Shown: one piece after another, positions 45,813-54,371 of the stretch
Layout of the letters: every line of letters begins with the position of its first letter
How positions within the stretch are numbered: the stretch's first letter is position 1
Assembly: GCA_049799955.1 (NCBI GenBank)
Contig: JBARIW010000029.1
Coordinates: 57,201 to 121,200, forward strand
Reading direction: 5' to 3'
DNA: 64,000 nt
DNA from: JBGTFE01 sp049799955
GTDB lineage: Bacteria > Acidobacteriota > Blastocatellia > Pyrinomonadales > Pyrinomonadaceae
Notes under the pieces: generated by a model
What the model was told of the DNA's origin: nothing
Seen by the model: only the letters and a program-made list of their open reading frames with translations
The model's database searches: none
Program-made: the position numbers and the translations under genes

Positions 45813-47354
45813 ATGAACACAGTATTTTTACAAACATTAACTCCGCCGAACGTAAACATTTCGGCTATCCTGCCCGAAACGATTGTCGCCGTCGCCGGAA
45901 TTCTGGTGATGCTCTACGACAGCTTCGCGCCGAAACAGCGATATGTTACGGGCGCGATTTCTCTCATCGGTCTGGCTGTCTCGGCGATTTTCCTTTATTT
46001 AATGTGGGGCGAAGGCGCGCCCGCAGACGCCTGGAACGGGATGATTGCGACCGACAATCTGCGGATGAGCTTTTCGTTTGTCGCGCTGTTTGTTACGGCT
46101 TTGACGATTTTGATTTCGTCGGTTTGGACGGACAGAGAATTAATTCCGGTCGGCGAATATCACGCGCTTTTAATGTTTGCTACCGTCGGAATGATGTTTA
46201 TGGCGTCGGGAAACGACCTTGTGATTTTGTTTCTCGGGCTTGAAACGCTTTCGATTGCAACGTATGTAATGGCTGGACTTCGCAAAGGCGATTTGAAATC
46301 GAACGAATCTTCGATGAAATATTTTATCTTAGGCTCGTTCGCGTCCGCGTTTCTGCTTTACGGAATGGCTTTGATTTACGGCGCGACCGGAACGACGAAT
46401 ATTACGGAAATCGCCGTAAAAGTCGCCAACCCGAACTTCCCTGCTCTGCTTCTGGTCGGAGGCGCGATGATGCTTATCGGTTTCGGATTTAAAGCCGCGG
46501 TCGTTCCGTTTCACGTCTGGACGCCCGACGTTTACGAAGGCGCGCCTTCGCCCGTAACGGCGTTTATGATGGCTGGACCGAAAGCTTCGGCATTCGCTTC
46601 GTTTGTGCGCGTTTTCGTTCTCGGCTTTCCGCTTGTCGCCGGTGCGCAGGCTTCAAATCTTTTGCACGAAACGTGGATTACGGTTTTGGCAGTTTTGGCG
46701 ATTTTGACAATGACTATCGGAAATATCGCGGCAATCGTTCAGGATAACGTCAAACGAATGCTCGCTTATTCTTCGATTGCCCACGCCGGATACGCGCTCG
46801 TCGGTTTCTTAGGCGCGGGAATGGCGGCAAATGCGGCAAAGCGCGATGAAGCGATTGCTTCGGTCGCGTTTTATATGCTGACTTACGCTGTAACAAACCT
46901 CGGCGCGATGGCGATTGTTACGCTTCTCGGACAAAAGAATGACCGCCGCGCCGCGTTTGAAGATTATAACGGCATCGGTTTTAAAACGCCCGTTCTCGCC
47001 TTTGCGCTGTCGCTCTTTATGCTTTCGCTGCTCGGACTTCCCCTAACCGCCGGATTTATGGGCAAAGTTATGGTTTTTCGTCCCGCGCTCGAAGCCGGAG
47101 ATTCGCTGCTCGTCATCACGGTCGTCGTCGCGGTCGTCAACACGGCGATTTCCGCCTATTATTATCTGCGCCTGATTGTCGTCATGTTTTTCCGCGAAAG
47201 AACGACCGAATGGATTGAACCGAAAATCCCGAACGCGCTCGCCGCAGTTTTGCTGATAACGATTCTTGGCGTTCTCTATTTCGGAATTTTCGGCGGCGGC
47301 GTGATTGAAAGATTTTCAAAATCACCGTCGGTAATGATAAAAGCGGAAAAATAA
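45813..47354 (+). CDS. nuoN: NADH-quinone oxidoreductase subunit N
   Basis: The 513-residue antiporter-like subunit has LFLGLETLSIATYVMAGLRK, SSMKYFILGSFASAFLLYGMALIYGATG, FKAAVVPFHVWTPDVYEGAPSPVTAFMM and AYSSIAHAGYALVGFLGAG. It completes the membrane arm. ATG 45813 is used; the longer frame starts with TTG in the repeat. Last nuo gene in the operon. Confidence 0.97.
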   Translation: MNTVFLQTLTPPNVNISAILPETIVAVAGILVMLYDSFAPKQRYVTGAISLIGLAVSAIFLYLMWGEGAPADAWNGMIATDNLRMSFSFVALFVTALTILISSVWTDRELIPVGEYHALLMFATVGMMFMASGNDLVILFLGLETLSIATYVMAGLRKGDLKSNESSMKYFILGSFASAFLLYGMALIYGATGTTNITEIAVKVANPNFPALLLVGGAMMLIGFGFKAAVVPFHVWTPDVYEGAPSPVTAFMMAGPKASAFASFVRVFVLGFPLVAGAQASNLLHETWITVLAVLAILTMTIGNIAAIVQDNVKRMLAYSSIAHAGYALVGFLGAGMAANAAKRDEAIASVAFYMLTYAVTNLGAMAIVTLLGQKNDRRAAFEDYNGIGFKTPVLAFALSLFMLSLLGLPLTAGFMGKVMVFRPALEAGDSLLVITVVVAVVNTAISAYYYLRLIVVMFFRERTTEWIEPKIPNALAAVLLITILGVLYFGIFGGGVIERFSKSPSVMIKAEK

Positions 47355-47371
47355 ATTGACAGCAGCAAGAA

Positions 47372-48001
47372 ATGCCGAAAGACGTTGACGTTGAAAACTG
47401 GAACAGGAAAAACACCTTCGAGTTTTTCAGAAATTTCGAAGACCCGTTTTTCAACATCGCGGCAAATCTGGACGTTACCGCGCTTTATCGCTTCTGTAAA
47501 GAGAAAAATTTATCGTTTGCGCTCGCGAATCTTTTTTATTCGCTCTCCGCGGCAAATGAAATCAGGGAATTCAGGATTCGTCTAAAAGACGGAAAACTCG
47601 TCGAATTTGAAAAGATTCACGCGACGCAGACGATTTTACAGCCGGACGAGACTTTTTCGTTTTGCTATTTTGAAATGAAGACGGACGTTTTCGAGTTTAA
47701 CCGTTCGGGACAAATCGCGCTCGAAAAATACAAAGCACTGAACACTTTCGACGTGGAAACCGAAAGAGTCGATTTGATTTATTACTCTGTAATTCCGTGG
47801 ATTTCTTTTACGAGCTTTAAACACGCGAGCCGTTTCGGCAACCGGCAAACAGTTCCGCGAATAGTTTTCGGTAAAGTTTTTGACGAAGCAGAAATAAAAA
47901 AAATGCCCGTTTCGGTCGAAGTTAATCACGCGATAATGGACGGAATTCACGTCGGGAAGTTTTTCAACCGGTTGCAGGAAAAATTTGATAATCCGTTTTG
48001 A
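47372..48001 (+). CDS. Chloramphenicol acetyltransferase-like protein
   Basis: The 209-residue protein follows the CatA trimeric fold: FFRNFEDPFFNIAANLDVT near the N-terminus and the catalytic motif NHAIMDG (His186, Asp190) near the C-terminus. FSFCYFEMKTD and RIVFGKVFDE correspond to substrate-pocket strands. It could acetylate an alcohol or amine; resistance cannot be claimed from sequence. It is 17 bases after nuoN, so it may be read with the operon. Family members in environmental bacteria often lack resistance function. Confidence 0.85.
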   Translation: MPKDVDVENWNRKNTFEFFRNFEDPFFNIAANLDVTALYRFCKEKNLSFALANLFYSLSAANEIREFRIRLKDGKLVEFEKIHATQTILQPDETFSFCYFEMKTDVFEFNRSGQIALEKYKALNTFDVETERVDLIYYSVIPWISFTSFKHASRFGNRQTVPRIVFGKVFDEAEIKKMPVSVEVNHAIMDGIHVGKFFNRLQEKFDNPF

Positions 48002-48009
48002 ATGGTCAG

Positions 48010-48077
48010 TTTCACCGCAGAGGCGCAGAGAAAGCGCAGAGATTCGCGGAGTTTTTCTCTGCGCCTCTGCGGTGAAA
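48010..48077. repeat. Hairpin repeat, family C variant (CTCTGCG)
   Basis: TTTCACCGCAGAGGCGCAGAGA-type arms (48010-48031 and 48056-48077) are perfectly complementary over 22 bp around a 24-nt loop. It follows the acetyltransferase gene by nine bases and may terminate the transcript. Confidence 0.92.
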
Positions 48078-48135
48078 AATCATACTTTGCAACTTGATGT
48101 GTTAATCTATTTGACGGCTTAAAAGGCTTTTCTTT

Positions 48136-48612
48136 ATGGAAACAGCATCTGAAATTCGAGAAAAGCTCGGCGGCGAATGGCTTCCTGAAATTTACCGTTC
48201 AAAGGTACGCTCGCAGCGCACGCGCGCTCATCGTCTCGAAATTCAAAAAAAAGAAAATCGCGCCGCAATCCAGCATACTTTGCTCGGAATCGAACTGAAA
48301 GTCGGGAATAAACGCTTTTCCTGTCCCGATTTATCGACTGCCAGATATTTGCAGATTTTCGCCCGCATCGGCTGTCAGGAAATCGCCGTGCCGTATGACA
48401 TCACGAAGATTTCGACGCTTGCGGACGAGCTGCATTCTTCGTGGCATAAAGCTTTGCTTATTCTCGAAGAAGCCGCAAAGGAAAAATCGCCGCAGGTCAA
48501 AGGCAAGCTTCGCGCCGGATTGATAAAAGAAATGCGCGACGAGCTGGACGAAATCGGCGCAGGCTCGCTGATGCCCGAATTCAAGCAAACTACGAAGCAG
48601 CGGAGGACGTGA
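48136..48612 (+). CDS. Hypothetical protein, 158 residues
   Basis: No domain is recognised. The N-terminus (METASEIREKLGGEWLPEIY) and the middle (IELKVGNKRFSCPDLSTARYLQIFARIG) look globular, followed by an alpha-helical charged region. It has no signal peptide. The C-terminus KQTTKQRRT and the TGA stop run into the first heptamer of the GTAATAC array. It precedes the amidotransferase gene by 158 bases, which are filled by the repeat. Confidence 0.6.
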   Translation: METASEIREKLGGEWLPEIYRSKVRSQRTRAHRLEIQKKENRAAIQHTLLGIELKVGNKRFSCPDLSTARYLQIFARIGCQEIAVPYDITKISTLADELHSSWHKALLILEEAAKEKSPQVKGKLRAGLIKEMRDELDEIGAGSLMPEFKQTTKQRRT

Positions 48613-48754
48613 AACGTAATACGTAATACGCGATACGCAATACGCAGTCAGTCTTAGATAATAAGCAACTTGAAAAACAACTATCCATTCTAAAATACGA
48701 ATCACGTATTACGTATCGCGTATTACGTATTACGTTTTTCGTATTTCGTAACAA
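48609..48754. repeat. Heptamer word-repeat hairpin (GTAATAC / GTATTAC)
   Basis: Left: GTGAAAC, GTAATAC, GTAATAC, GCGATAC, GCAATAC, GCAGTCA (48609-48650). Right: GAATCAC, GTATTAC, GTATCGC, GTATTAC, GTATTAC, GTTTTTC, GTATTTC, GTAACAA (48699-48754). All units are in exact register, and the loop is 48 nt. Confidence 0.96.
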
Positions 48755-48770
48755 AATGTTAAGATAATCG

Positions 48771-49691
48771 ATGGCTATGTTTGACGCAACACCACATATA
48801 TATAAAGAAGAACCGCTTCCGTTCCCGTTTAACAATCGTCCTTTTTGTCGCTATGAGCCGATTGAAAAGAAAATCACTCACGCCAGAGTTTTGATTGTTA
48901 ATGACCTTTTGCGCTATGAATCAGACCTTTCCGATTTAGCCCGCGAAGAGTGGAACGGCACGACCGAATCGCGCCTGCGTTTTGAAGTCAGAGTCTCAAA
49001 AATGGCTTGCAACAACATCGCGCAAAACATCATTCGGCTTGTCAAAAACCCGAAAACTCTGACGGTTCACCTGTCGGAAATCGCCGAAGCCGCCGAAAGT
49101 TTTCGTCCCGACGCGATTGTGATGAGCGGAACTTTTACCGATTTTGATTATTACAATCCCGAACATATCGCCAAAGCGACGCGCTTTTTGAAATCGACGA
49201 AAATTCCGGTTCTGGCAATCTGCGGAGCGCATCAGCTTGTCGGCACTTGTTTCGGCGCGCCGCTGAAAACGCTCGATAATTTTGCGCCCGAAGAAAAACG
49301 CACCGGCAGAATTAACGAATATCAATATCGCTTTATCAAAATTACGGACAAAACAGACCCGATTTTTGAAGGCAATGACGACGAAACTTCCGGCGTCTGG
49401 CAGGATTACACGAAAGAAGACGATATTTTAAGAGTCTGGCAAAATCACGGCTTAAAGGTGGAAGGCGTTCCCGAAGGCTTTAAATTGCTGGCGACATCGT
49501 ATCTCTGCAAAAATCAGATGATGGTCAAAAACTCCGACGGTCAGCTTATCTACGCCGTCCAGTTTCACCTCGAAAAATCGTTTGAAGACTGGTCGAAAAA
49601 CCCGACGCGCTGGGAACACCCGAACGAATCGCGCGACGGAAGAATTTTGTTCGAGAATTTTTTGAAGCTCGCTTTGCAGCATAAATCATAA
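48771..49691 (+). CDS. Class I glutamine amidotransferase-like protein
   Basis: The 306-residue protein has the GATase nucleophile elbow LAICGAHQLVGTCFG (Cys151) and the later YAVQFHLEKS (His266, Glu268). An N-terminal 90-residue extension carries no recognised motif. It is close to gamma-glutamyl hydrolase/GMP synthase-like amidotransferases without a synthetase partner, so the acceptor is unknown. The stop at 49691 abuts a hairpin shared with the convergent peptidase gene. Confidence 0.85.
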   Translation: MAMFDATPHIYKEEPLPFPFNNRPFCRYEPIEKKITHARVLIVNDLLRYESDLSDLAREEWNGTTESRLRFEVRVSKMACNNIAQNIIRLVKNPKTLTVHLSEIAEAAESFRPDAIVMSGTFTDFDYYNPEHIAKATRFLKSTKIPVLAICGAHQLVGTCFGAPLKTLDNFAPEEKRTGRINEYQYRFIKITDKTDPIFEGNDDETSGVWQDYTKEDDILRVWQNHGLKVEGVPEGFKLLATSYLCKNQMMVKNSDGQLIYAVQFHLEKSFEDWSKNPTRWEHPNESRDGRILFENFLKLALQHKS

Positions 49692-49696
49692 GAATT

Positions 49697-49770
49697 TTAG
49701 CCACGAATAACACAAATGACACGAATAAAAGCAGATAATAATTCGTGTCGTTTGTGTTATTCGCGGCTAA
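49697..49770. repeat. Word-repeat hairpin, family B copy 3 (10-nt words)
   Basis: Arms 49697-49726 and 49741-49770 are complementary over 30 bp with two mismatches; right words ATTCGTGTCG, TTTGTGTTAT and TCGCGGCTAA are in 10-nt register. It lies between convergent genes and can terminate both. Confidence 0.94.
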
Positions 49771-49777
49771 TTTCCTC

Positions 49778-51805
49778 TTACCAGATTTTACATTGCTTCT
49801 GGCTGACCATCTTATCGCCGATTTTGCAGCCGAACGCCTGAGAAAACTGCGGCATGTTCGAAAGCGGTCCGTTGACGCGGAACTGCGGTATCGAGTGCGG
49901 GTCGGACTGCACCAGAAAACGCGCGTATTCCGGTCGGTCGTTTTCCGCCCAGACTTGTCCCCAACCGAGGAAAAATCTTTGTTCGGGCGTGAAACCGTCG
50001 ATGTTTGCAGGACGCGTTTTGCCTTCCATCGATTTTTTGAAAGCATCGTAAGCGATGGAAAGCCCGCCCAAATCCGCGAGGTTTTCGCCGAGCGTCAGTT
50101 CGCCGTTGATAAACAAATCTTTCTCGACTTCGTAGCCGCTGAATTGTTTCGTAACGCAGTCGGCTTTTTCCTCGAATTTCTTGCGGTCGTCTTCCGTCCA
50201 CCACATTTTCAGATTGCCCGCGCCGTCGTAGCGGCTTCCCGAATCGTCAAAGCCGTGCGTCAGCTCGTGCCCGATAACCGCGCCGATTGCGCCGTAGTTT
50301 ATCGCGTCGTCAGCCGAAAAATCGAAAAACGGCGGCTGGAGAATCGCGGCGGGAAACGCAATGTCGTTGTAGTTCGAATTATAATAAGCGTTGACGGTCG
50401 CGGCGGTCGTGTTCCAGCGCATTTTGTCCGGCGCTTTGCCGATGTCCTGCAAATCGCGCATGGTTAGAAATTGATTGATGCCGACCGTGTTGGCAAAATA
50501 GGATTTGCGGTCGATATTCAAGCCCGTATAACCGCGCATTTTGTCGGGATAACCGATTTTGCGCTGAATCATATCGAGTTTCGCGTACGCCTGCTTGCGC
50601 GTCGCGTCAGACATCCAATCGAGCTTGGCGATATGCTCGCGATACGATGCGAAAAGATTATCGATAAGCTCGTCCATACGTTTTTTGGCGGCGGGCGTGA
50701 AATTCTTTTTCACATACTGCTCGCCGAGCGCTTCGCCCAGAGAATTGTCGGTCGCGCGCGTGCATCTGCGCCAGCGCGGCTGCTGTTCGGTCGTGCCGTT
50801 TAAGACTTTGCCGTTAAAATTAAAATCTTCGTCGTCAAACGCCTTCGGCAGACGCGACGCTAAACTGTTGACGACGTTCCAGCGCAGATAGGTTTTCCAA
50901 TCATTAACGGGAACTTCCGTCATCATTTTGCCCGTTTCTTTGAAAAAATCGGGTTCGCCAAGATTTATTTCGGTAAATTTCGGCGTTCCGAGCGTTGCCG
51001 CGTATGTATTCCAATCGAAATTCGCCATCAGCTTGTTAGCGTCGGCGACGCTCATTTTATTGTAATAATTCTGCGGCTCGCGCAGCTCGACCGGAGTTTT
51101 CGAAGCCATCGCCAGACGCATCTCGATTTTCATAACGCGGTCGGCGTTCGTCTTTGCCTCTGCGGGTTTGTCGCCCAAAAGCTCGAACATTTTAGCGACG
51201 TGCTGAATATATTTTTCGCGGATTTCCTTCGATTTGTCGTCGGTTTTCGTATAATATTCCCTGTTCGGCAGTCCCAAGCCGCTCTGATAGACGTTGGCAA
51301 TATTCATCGAGCTGTTCGCTTCATCCAGATAAGCGGCGAACTGAAAGACTGCGCCGATGCCGTTGCGATGAAGCGCGGCAAGCTCAGCCTGCAAATCCTT
51401 CGCGTTTTTTATCCGGTCAATGTTCTTGAAAAAAGGTTCGAGCGGTTTTGTTCCAGCCGCTTCGATTCCTTCCAAATCCATACACGACGCGTAAAAATCG
51501 CCGATTAGCTGTTCGCTCCCGCCCTTCGCGGCTTTATCGTTTTTCATCGACGCTTCGAGCAAATCGCGCGAATTTTCGCGTGTCCGCGTAATTAAAATGT
51601 CCCACGTTCCCCACGACGAAAACGCCGGCGGAATCTCGGCGGTTTTGAGCCAGTTTCCGTTCGTATATTGATAAAAATTGTTGCAAGCCTCGATAGACGT
51701 ATCCATCCGGCTGACATTAAAACCCGAATTTTGAGCAAACGTCGAAATGCCGAGCAAAAGCAAAACGCCGCTCGCCCCGATTTTGCGAAGCAAGTTTATA
51801 AACAC
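49778..51805 (-). CDS. M13-family metallopeptidase (neprilysin-like)
   Basis: The 675-residue exported protein has a signal peptide (SGVLLLLGISTFAQ), the zinc site HELTH (513-517) in IGAVIGHELTHGFDDSG, ENLADLGGLSIAYDAF with the third ligand Glu, and the NAYYNSNYNDIAFPAAILQPPFF motif for substrate binding. It is typical of the periplasmic PepO-like M13 enzymes abundant in Acidobacteria and cleaves peptides. The C-terminus QKQCKIW is close to the family pattern with a terminal aromatic residue. It is monocistronic. Confidence 0.96.
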   Translation of the reverse strand: MFINLLRKIGASGVLLLLGISTFAQNSGFNVSRMDTSIEACNNFYQYTNGNWLKTAEIPPAFSSWGTWDILITRTRENSRDLLEASMKNDKAAKGGSEQLIGDFYASCMDLEGIEAAGTKPLEPFFKNIDRIKNAKDLQAELAALHRNGIGAVFQFAAYLDEANSSMNIANVYQSGLGLPNREYYTKTDDKSKEIREKYIQHVAKMFELLGDKPAEAKTNADRVMKIEMRLAMASKTPVELREPQNYYNKMSVADANKLMANFDWNTYAATLGTPKFTEINLGEPDFFKETGKMMTEVPVNDWKTYLRWNVVNSLASRLPKAFDDEDFNFNGKVLNGTTEQQPRWRRCTRATDNSLGEALGEQYVKKNFTPAAKKRMDELIDNLFASYREHIAKLDWMSDATRKQAYAKLDMIQRKIGYPDKMRGYTGLNIDRKSYFANTVGINQFLTMRDLQDIGKAPDKMRWNTTAATVNAYYNSNYNDIAFPAAILQPPFFDFSADDAINYGAIGAVIGHELTHGFDDSGSRYDGAGNLKMWWTEDDRKKFEEKADCVTKQFSGYEVEKDLFINGELTLGENLADLGGLSIAYDAFKKSMEGKTRPANIDGFTPEQRFFLGWGQVWAENDRPEYARFLVQSDPHSIPQFRVNGPLSNMPQFSQAFGCKIGDKMVSQKQCKIW

Positions 51806-51893
51806 TATTTTTCTCCCTAAAATAAAATGATAAACCGAAGTTTGATGTTGTTATTACGGAGAGTTTACGATTTTGTTTTGGAAATTAAAAGGA

Positions 51894-51995
51894 TAGAACG
51901 CGGATAAACACGGATTAGGCGGATTTTCGCGGATAATTTTAAATAATTTTTCATATCCGTGTAAATCCGCTTTATCTGCGTTCATCCGCGTTCTA
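51894..51995. repeat. Hairpin repeat, family D (about 10-nt words CGCGGATAAA)
   Basis: TAGAACGCGGATAAACACGG (from 51894) mirrors CCGCGTTCTA (to 51995). The stem is 40 nt with about seven mismatches, and words CGCGGATAAA and CACGGATTAG recur at 10 nt. It lies between the M13 and membrane-protein genes. Confidence 0.9.
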
Positions 51996-52002
51996 TTCTT
52001 AA

Positions 52003-52446
52003 TTATCTAAACAACAAGTAACCCGCCAGACATGGAACGACAAGCGCCAGAAAGACAATCAGAAACGAGCTTGCGAAAGAAAAAATCCACGCTGCTTTTC
52101 CCTCTCGTATTTTCAAAATCTTCAGAAAAAGCCTTTTGCAGAGCGCGAGAAATACCGGGAAAAACAAAACTCCGAAAACCATCGCGACAATTATGCCCGC
52201 TTCGCCGAGCGGATTTCTTTGCAGCGAGCCGTCCAGCGAAAACATCAGCATCAAGCCGAAAACGACGAACAGCACAAATAATCCGACGAAAAAACCGACC
52301 GCATTCGTCGTCAGCGCAAACGCCAGCGATTTTCCGAACGTCGTCCAGTTCTTTTTACTGAGCCAGAAGGCTTCGGCAAAAGTCAGACCGAACACAAACA
52401 GTAAAAACATTAAAATAACGAGCCATTCCAGCGCAACAGAAGACAT
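52003..52446 (-). CDS. Hypothetical integral membrane protein
   Basis: The 147-residue protein has four hydrophobic segments (about 8-28, 45-70, 85-110 and 120-143) and short charged loops. No family is recognised. The stop is eight bases from the family D hairpin. Composition is typical of the window. Confidence 0.6.
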   Translation of the reverse strand: MSSVALEWLVILMFLLFVFGLTFAEAFWLSKKNWTTFGKSLAFALTTNAVGFFVGLFVLFVVFGLMLMFSLDGSLQRNPLGEAGIIVAMVFGVLFFPVFLALCKRLFLKILKIREGKAAWIFSFASSFLIVFLALVVPCLAGYLLFR

Positions 52447-52528
52447 TTTTAGCCTCTCGAAAAAATTTATGTAAATCGTGAAAAGTTTCGTGATTATAAC
52501 AGAAATTTATTAATTCGGCTTCAAGAAA

Positions 52529-52596
52529 CAGGTAAATGGCTGGCGGGTAATAAGCAAAAAATTATTGCCTGCCGACAAATACCTGCTATTTACCTG
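52529..52596. repeat. Inverted word repeat (CAGGTAAAT / ATTTACCTG)
   Basis: CAGGTAAAT and ATTTACCTG border an imperfect palindrome with GGCGGGTAATAAGC and GGTATTT-like words. The unit is longer and less regular (11-14 nt). It follows the DUF1003 gene downstream border. Confidence 0.75.
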
Positions 52597-53435
52597 CTTT
52601 TTCCCAAAAGCTTTTCAATACCGGCAAATTTTTCGAGCATCTGTTCGTGAACGTGGTCTATCTTTTCGTGCAGGTGCGCGACTTCCAGCTCGGCTTTGAT
52701 GTTTACTTCATATTCGATGTCCGAGCGAATGTGGTCTTTTTCAGACTGCCGATTTTGCGAAATAAGCACGAAGCACGAAAGGAAAATCGCTTCGAGCGAG
52801 ACAATCATCGTCAGAAGCCCGAACGGGTACGGGTCGAACTGCGGAATGCCGAGCGGCAGAGTGTTTATCGAAACCCAGACGATAAACCAGACGGCGTTGA
52901 GCAACAAAAAATGCATACTTCCGCTGAACCACGCTATCCAGTCGGAGATTTTTTGCAGCAGCGAAAGCTTTTCGTCCATTTCGTCATTGACGTTGCGCGA
53001 AACGCGCGTCTGTAAAAGCTTATCGGCTTTGCGAAGCATTCCGGTCATCGCCGCCATCATGCTCAGAGCCGCGTCCGGGTTTTTCTTAAACAGCAGAAGC
53101 AAATCTTCGCGGTCTAAAACGAAAAGCTCGGTATCGACCAGAGCCATCGCCGAAGCCGAACGCGGGCGGCTGTCGAGCATTGAAAGGTCGCCGAAAAAAT
53201 CATCTTCCTTCGCCACCATCAAAACGATTTTCTGTCCCGCCGTATCCCTGACATAAAGCTCGACCTCGCCGTAATCGACAATAAAAAGCGATTCGCCCAA
53301 ATCTCCGGCGTGAAAAATAGTCTCACCGGCTTTAAAGGTCGCCGAATCAATCACGGCGGCAAGCGACGCGAGGTCTTTTTCATCCAACAATTCAAAAAGA
53401 TTTACACGGGCAAGTTCCTGCGAGTTACACGACAT
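52590..53435 (-). CDS. Cyclic nucleotide-binding domain fused to DUF1003 membrane domain
   Basis: The 281-residue protein has an N-terminal cNMP-binding beta roll (residues 1-130: FKAGETIFHAGDLGESLFIVDYGEVELYV and FGDLSMLDSRPRSASAMALVDTELFVL). It is followed by DUF1003 (ISDWIAWFSGSMHFLLLNAVWFIVW, QFDPYPFGLLTMIVSLEAIFLSCFVLISQNRQ) with two helices and a coiled tail. The arginine of the phosphate cassette is present as RPRSAS. It may couple a nucleotide signal to a membrane process; ligand unknown. Confidence 0.9.
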   Translation of the reverse strand: MSCNSQELARVNLFELLDEKDLASLAAVIDSATFKAGETIFHAGDLGESLFIVDYGEVELYVRDTAGQKIVLMVAKEDDFFGDLSMLDSRPRSASAMALVDTELFVLDREDLLLLFKKNPDAALSMMAAMTGMLRKADKLLQTRVSRNVNDEMDEKLSLLQKISDWIAWFSGSMHFLLLNAVWFIVWVSINTLPLGIPQFDPYPFGLLTMIVSLEAIFLSCFVLISQNRQSEKDHIRSDIEYEVNIKAELEVAHLHEKIDHVHEQMLEKFAGIEKLLGKSR

Positions 53436-53662
53436 TTATATATTGTCCTCAAATATAATAAAAACCTTTGTCGCGTAATAATAGCTTTATAATTAACAAA
53501 TTTCCAAACCAATTATGTGCCGGACGCATATCGTATGAATTTTTTAATATCCGCCGGCAATATCAAAACGCTCAAGAAGGTTTCTTTCGTGATGAAAACG
53601 AAAGTGTTTTCAAACAAAGCCATGCGGAGTTTTGTGTGAATAATCGTTTTTGTACCGGCGAA

Positions 53663-54367
53663 TTATAGTTTAATCTTTGTGTCCGTCCCTTTCGTTTTCG
53701 GAATTTCCTTCGTTACGGAGCTTTTTTCTACGGGTGTTTTGTTTTCTTCCGCATTTTCGGCTGCGGGCATTTGAACCTGATTCGGAGCAACGGTTTGCTG
53801 AACCGGCATTTGAACAGACGGCATCGGAGTCGGTAAAGTTTTTTCCTGTTTTGTTTTGAAAATACCGGCGACATCGGCGATTTCATTTGCCGGCGCGCTC
53901 ATTGCCTTTTCAAGCATTTTGTCGGGCAAGCTTTCAACTTCACCGTTCTGCCCGTAAACGTAAACATGTCTTTGCCCGTCGGCAGACGTTCTTATTAACA
54001 ACTGCTTTAACCTCGGATTTTCGTGAAATATGCGAACTTCGGTTTTGTTGCCGTATGCGTCATACGTCGTTTTAATTTCCGAACCGTCTTCGGTTAAACG
54101 CGTAGTTTCCTGCTTCGCCTCGTCGGAAGTAAGAAGAATCTGCTGTTTGTCCGCCGAAATCTTTTCATCGATAACAAAACCTTTTGATGCCGGAGAATTT
54201 GTTTCATTTGCCGTTTTAGACGAAATATTACTATCGACTTTATTCCAAATTATGCTGATGTTCATGAAAGCCGGAACGACCGACAGCAGAAGCATCACAA
54301 TCAGGCAATAATTCCAATTAATGCTAACCTTTTGAAAAAACTTTATATTTTTAAGCGTTAACTGCAT
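53663..54367 (-). CDS. Hypothetical membrane-anchored protein of the pilin operon
   Basis: The 234-residue protein begins MQLTLKNIKFFQKVSINWN and has one membrane helix near 15-35. The rest is polar, with a segment FVIDEKISADKQQILLTSDEAKQ, a low-complexity Pro/Gln stretch (PMPSVQMPVQQTV) and Lys-rich tail. It resembles no named family. I use ATG 54367; the longer frame starts with TTG. Five bases separate it from the preceding PilX-like gene, so it is the last gene of the pilin run and may be a pilus assembly or adhesin-related factor. Confidence 0.6.
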   Translation of the reverse strand: MQLTLKNIKFFQKVSINWNYCLIVMLLLSVVPAFMNISIIWNKVDSNISSKTANETNSPASKGFVIDEKISADKQQILLTSDEAKQETTRLTEDGSEIKTTYDAYGNKTEVRIFHENPRLKQLLIRTSADGQRHVYVYGQNGEVESLPDKMLEKAMSAPANEIADVAGIFKTKQEKTLPTPMPSVQMPVQQTVAPNQVQMPAAENAEENKTPVEKSSVTKEIPKTKGTDTKIKL

Positions 54368-54371
54368 TGTT

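Noticed and set aside
47372..48001. Antibiotic resistance gene call for the CAT-like protein
   Set aside because: The catalytic motif is present, but environmental homologues often lack activity on chloramphenicol; no mobile context is seen.
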